The notes under the pieces: generated by a model
What the model saw: the letters and a program-made list of their open reading frames with translations, nothing else
Database searches by the model: none
What the model was told of the DNA's origin: nothing
Program-made: the position numbers and the translations under genes
Assembly (NCBI RefSeq): GCF_000317025.1
Contig: NC_019689.1
Span: forward strand, 3,922,024-3,986,023
DNA: 64,000 nt
Reading direction: 5' to 3'
Source of the DNA: Pleurocapsa sp. PCC 7327
GTDB taxonomy: Bacteria; Cyanobacteriota; Cyanobacteriia; Cyanobacteriales; Microcystaceae
In this document: positions 61,933-64,000 of the stretch, piece by piece
Layout of the letters: each line of letters starts with the position of its first letter
Position numbering within the stretch: position 1 is the first letter of the stretch

Positions 61933-63660
61933 TTAAATCGGCAAATGCAAGGTAAAACAGCTTCCTTTACCTTCTTCTGAAACTAGGGTGATATCGCCGT
62001 TGTGGAGTTGCGCCAGCTTGCGGGAAAGGGTTAATCCTAAACCAGTGCCTTTATGTTTGCGACTCAAAGGATTGTTAATTTGTTGAAACGGTTGAAATAG
62101 CTTTTCTCGATCGGCTGGCTCGATCCCAATACCAGTGTCGATTACGCAAAACTCCAGCCTATTTTCCTGGCGCTGAACTTTGAGCGTAACCGAACCAACT
62201 TCAGTAAACTTGATAGCATTAGAAAGCAAGTTGACTAAAATCTGCTTAATGCGACGGCGATCGGCGTGGCAAAAATCGACGCCGGGGCAGATTTCTAGTC
62301 GCAAGTCTAACCCTTGTTCTCTTGCTCGCGACTCTACCATAGAGAGGGAAGCGATACACAAATCCTCAACTGGTAATGTTTCTAGAAAAAGTTCTTCGCG
62401 ATTGGCTTCAATTTTTGCAATATCTAAGAAATCATTGACTAAAGACAATAAGTGTTCGCCAGAAGCCGCAATAGCACTTACGTATTGCTGCTGTTTTGGA
62501 TTGAGCGACCCATAAATTTCATCTTTTAACATGCGAGCAAAGCCTAAAATTCCCGTTAAAGGCGTGCGTAGCTCATGATTAATATGAGAGAGAAATTCAC
62601 TTTTTGCTAGATTGGCAGCTTCAGATTGTTGCTTTTCTACTTCTAGGTTTTTAGCGCGTTCTTCCAGTTGTTTCAAGGTTTCTTGAGTTTGAGCGATATA
62701 GAGAGCGATCGCAATTTGTTCGGCAATAGATTTAAGAATATTAATTTCTTCAAACGTAAAAGTTTTTCTAGAAATCGATTTTTGTAGGGCTAAACATCCA
62801 AAAAGTTGTTCTTTAATAAAAATAGGAACGTTGGCGAAAGAAACTATTAGTTCGTTCAACTTGCAATTGAATTGGCCGACCTTACCTCGTTTTTTAAAGG
62901 TCGGTATTTTTAATTCTTCCCACAGAGATATGTTTAAAGTTGATAGAAGAGGAATTTTATCGCTACTGCACCATTCTTTTTCAATTTGACTGGTCTTTTC
63001 ATCTAGTCGGAAAAGAACGACGCGATCGACCTGAAAGTTTTCACCTACTAAGGCAAGCGTTTCTGCTATGGCGATGTCTGGAGCGAGATTAGAGTTTAGT
63101 TTTCGCTCGATTTGCCAAAGTAATTCTTGTCGTAATTTCTGCTGTCGGATTTGCCGCTCTAACTGGGATTGAACGATTTCGATCGCGCATCGCTCGACTA
63201 GAAGGCGTACTAACTCTAATTGATGTTCGCTCCATTGACGATCGCGATCGCACGAATAGAGAAAAATTTCTCCTAAATAGGAATACTGATAGATGATGGG
63301 AACGAGTAAAAGCGAACGAATTCGCTCCGTTTTAACGGGATGTTGCACGAATAAAGGAAACAGGCAATCGCGATCGTAAAAAACGATCGGTCTGCCTTGG
63401 AGAAGTATCGGTTGATAATCGTCTACAATTCTCTGGGAGAGATCGAGCAAGTTGTCCGATACGAGTGTTGCTTGCGAGCGGTAGCAAAGTTTACTATTTT
63501 TCTCGCCATCAAAACACAACATCAAACAGTAACTAACCTCAAAGGTTTCGTTTAATAAATTGACTAGACTTTGAAGGCGTTCGTCTAAACCTTGGAGGTC
63601 TTCTGTTATTTCATCTGGCGAGTAACTTTTAGATTTTTTCTCAACTGGAGCCGCTTGCAT
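61933..63660 (-). CDS. Hybrid-less sensor histidine kinase with two GAF domains
   Basis: The 575-residue protein has two GAF domains at about residues 25-170 (LMLCFDGEKNSKLCYRSQAT) and 195-340 (LVGENFQVDRVVLFRLDEKT). A coiled-coil linker leads to the HisKA site FLSHINHELRTPLTGILGFA and an ATPase domain with ILVNLLSNAIKFTEVGSVTL and HKGTGLGLTLSRKL. No phytochrome-type Cys ligand and no membrane helix are evident, so it is a soluble kinase sensing an unidentified ligand. No receiver or partner response regulator is adjacent. Confidence 0.9.
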   Translation of the reverse strand: MQAAPVEKKSKSYSPDEITEDLQGLDERLQSLVNLLNETFEVSYCLMLCFDGEKNSKLCYRSQATLVSDNLLDLSQRIVDDYQPILLQGRPIVFYDRDCLFPLFVQHPVKTERIRSLLLVPIIYQYSYLGEIFLYSCDRDRQWSEHQLELVRLLVERCAIEIVQSQLERQIRQQKLRQELLWQIERKLNSNLAPDIAIAETLALVGENFQVDRVVLFRLDEKTSQIEKEWCSSDKIPLLSTLNISLWEELKIPTFKKRGKVGQFNCKLNELIVSFANVPIFIKEQLFGCLALQKSISRKTFTFEEINILKSIAEQIAIALYIAQTQETLKQLEERAKNLEVEKQQSEAANLAKSEFLSHINHELRTPLTGILGFARMLKDEIYGSLNPKQQQYVSAIAASGEHLLSLVNDFLDIAKIEANREELFLETLPVEDLCIASLSMVESRAREQGLDLRLEICPGVDFCHADRRRIKQILVNLLSNAIKFTEVGSVTLKVQRQENRLEFCVIDTGIGIEPADREKLFQPFQQINNPLSRKHKGTGLGLTLSRKLAQLHNGDITLVSEEGKGSCFTLHLPI

Positions 63661-63796
63661 TTTAGTCTTTTCTCGGTTAAAGATAAAGTTTTAAGAAGTT
63701 TGTGGAAGCGCGATCGAGAATTTCATTTTCACAAGTTCTTATTCTTCCGCTATGTAATTTAGAGTATTCTGGAGCCTTAAGCAAGAGAGTATTGCT

Positions 63797-64000
63797 TTAA
63801 AATTCTCGTCTGGAAAATATCAAGATTGCAATTGATAAAAGGAGTGCTGCATACAAAATTCCGTATATAGCGTTACTTACCAGTTCTTCAGAACTGGGCA
63901 ACAAGCCATATACGGCTTGATTTTTGAGGTTTAATCGCTCAAGATCTGGCAGAACTAAGTAAATCGCTTTAGTAATCGATTCTACTGTGACATTTTTACT
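63797..64000 (-). CDS. ABC-2 type transporter permease, C-terminal end (5' part outside window)
   Basis: The minus-strand frame enters at the right edge and runs 67 codons to TAA at 63797. It contains SITKAIYLVLPDLERLNLKN, a membrane helix AIYGILYAALLLSIAILIF and the basic end SRREF. The (Y/W)-L-L-P-D-L-E-R-(F/L)-N motif followed by a last helix and RREF is typical of ABC-2 permease subunits in cyanobacteria. The substrate cannot be inferred. No gene lies in 63661-63796. Confidence 0.7.
   Translation of the reverse strand, partial: SKNVTVESITKAIYLVLPDLERLNLKNQAVYGLLPSSEELVSNAIYGILYAALLLSIAILIFSRREF

Noticed and set aside
1-64000. CRISPR arrays, tRNA and rRNA genes
   Set aside because: No regularly spaced repeats with unique spacers, and no cloverleaf or T-loop motif could be identified by eye; a covariance-model search would be decisive.

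Overview
The window is chromosomal DNA of a cyanobacterium. The octamer GCGATCGC (HIP1) is scattered densely through genes and spacers, and the gene content is photosynthetic: IsiA and related chlorophyll-binding CP43-like proteins, flavodoxin, a lumenal pentapeptide-repeat protein and DUF1824. The many heptamer-type short repeats, the Pcb/IsiA paralogues and the number of decayed transposons suggest a large-genome filamentous or colonial cyanobacterium. I cannot name the genus.

Layout. 0-7.9 kb is mostly housekeeping: an ECF sigma factor coupled to a membrane anti-sigma-like protein, a PhoD-type phosphatase, pgk, a universal stress protein, guaA and an M41-like membrane protease. At 7.95-9.34 kb two divergent genes, an AraC regulator and a bacteriocin-type ABC exporter, have both lost their 5' halves at one deletion junction. 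10.45-21.9 kb is an iron-limitation island. On the minus strand it has two CP43-like antenna genes (one fused to a PsaL domain), a 56-residue zinc-ribbon protein, flavodoxin isiB, a Cys-rich membrane protein and an alpha/beta hydrolase. On the plus strand it has canonical isiA, a further Pcb gene and feoA-feoB-feoC. A P1B-type metal ATPase follows. Together these genes would replace ferredoxin by flavodoxin, surround photosystem I with extra chlorophyll antenna and import ferrous iron.

24.9-25.6 kb is a decayed toxin-antitoxin patch: brnA intact, brnT frameshifted, and a phd remnant. 25.7-32.9 kb has a WD40 protein, mscL, a pentapeptide protein, an LCP ligase, DUF1824, YjbQ and a histidine phosphatase. 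32.9-33.75 kb is degenerate, including a remnant of an MscS-type channel. 33.8-40.2 kb is a compact stress cluster: Hsp20, a ChaB-like stress protein, CbpA-type DnaJ with CbpM, small coiled-coil and membrane proteins, PsiE, DUF1614, PRC-barrel and a cation exchanger. Then come a two-gene ABC transporter without its binding protein, cydAB and a rhodanese.

46.7-59.9 kb is a graveyard. An IS607 tnpA fragment abuts an IS200/IS605-type element whose tnpB has one nonsense codon. Beyond it lie the remains of a restriction/defence locus on the minus strand: an SNF2-like helicase, an N6-adenine methylase, a RelE-UvrD fusion helicase split by an IS5-type element, and a DEAD/DEAH helicase. Each is broken by an identifiable lesion. 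An N-ATPase alpha-gamma deletion fusion, itself split by an ISKra4-type element with a perfect 8-bp target duplication, closes the region. 59.9-64 kb returns to intact genes: threonine aldolase, larE, a GAF histidine kinase and the 3' end of an ABC-2 permease.

No tRNA, rRNA or CRISPR array was seen by reading. Family names rest on motif and sequence recognition by eye, without any database search.
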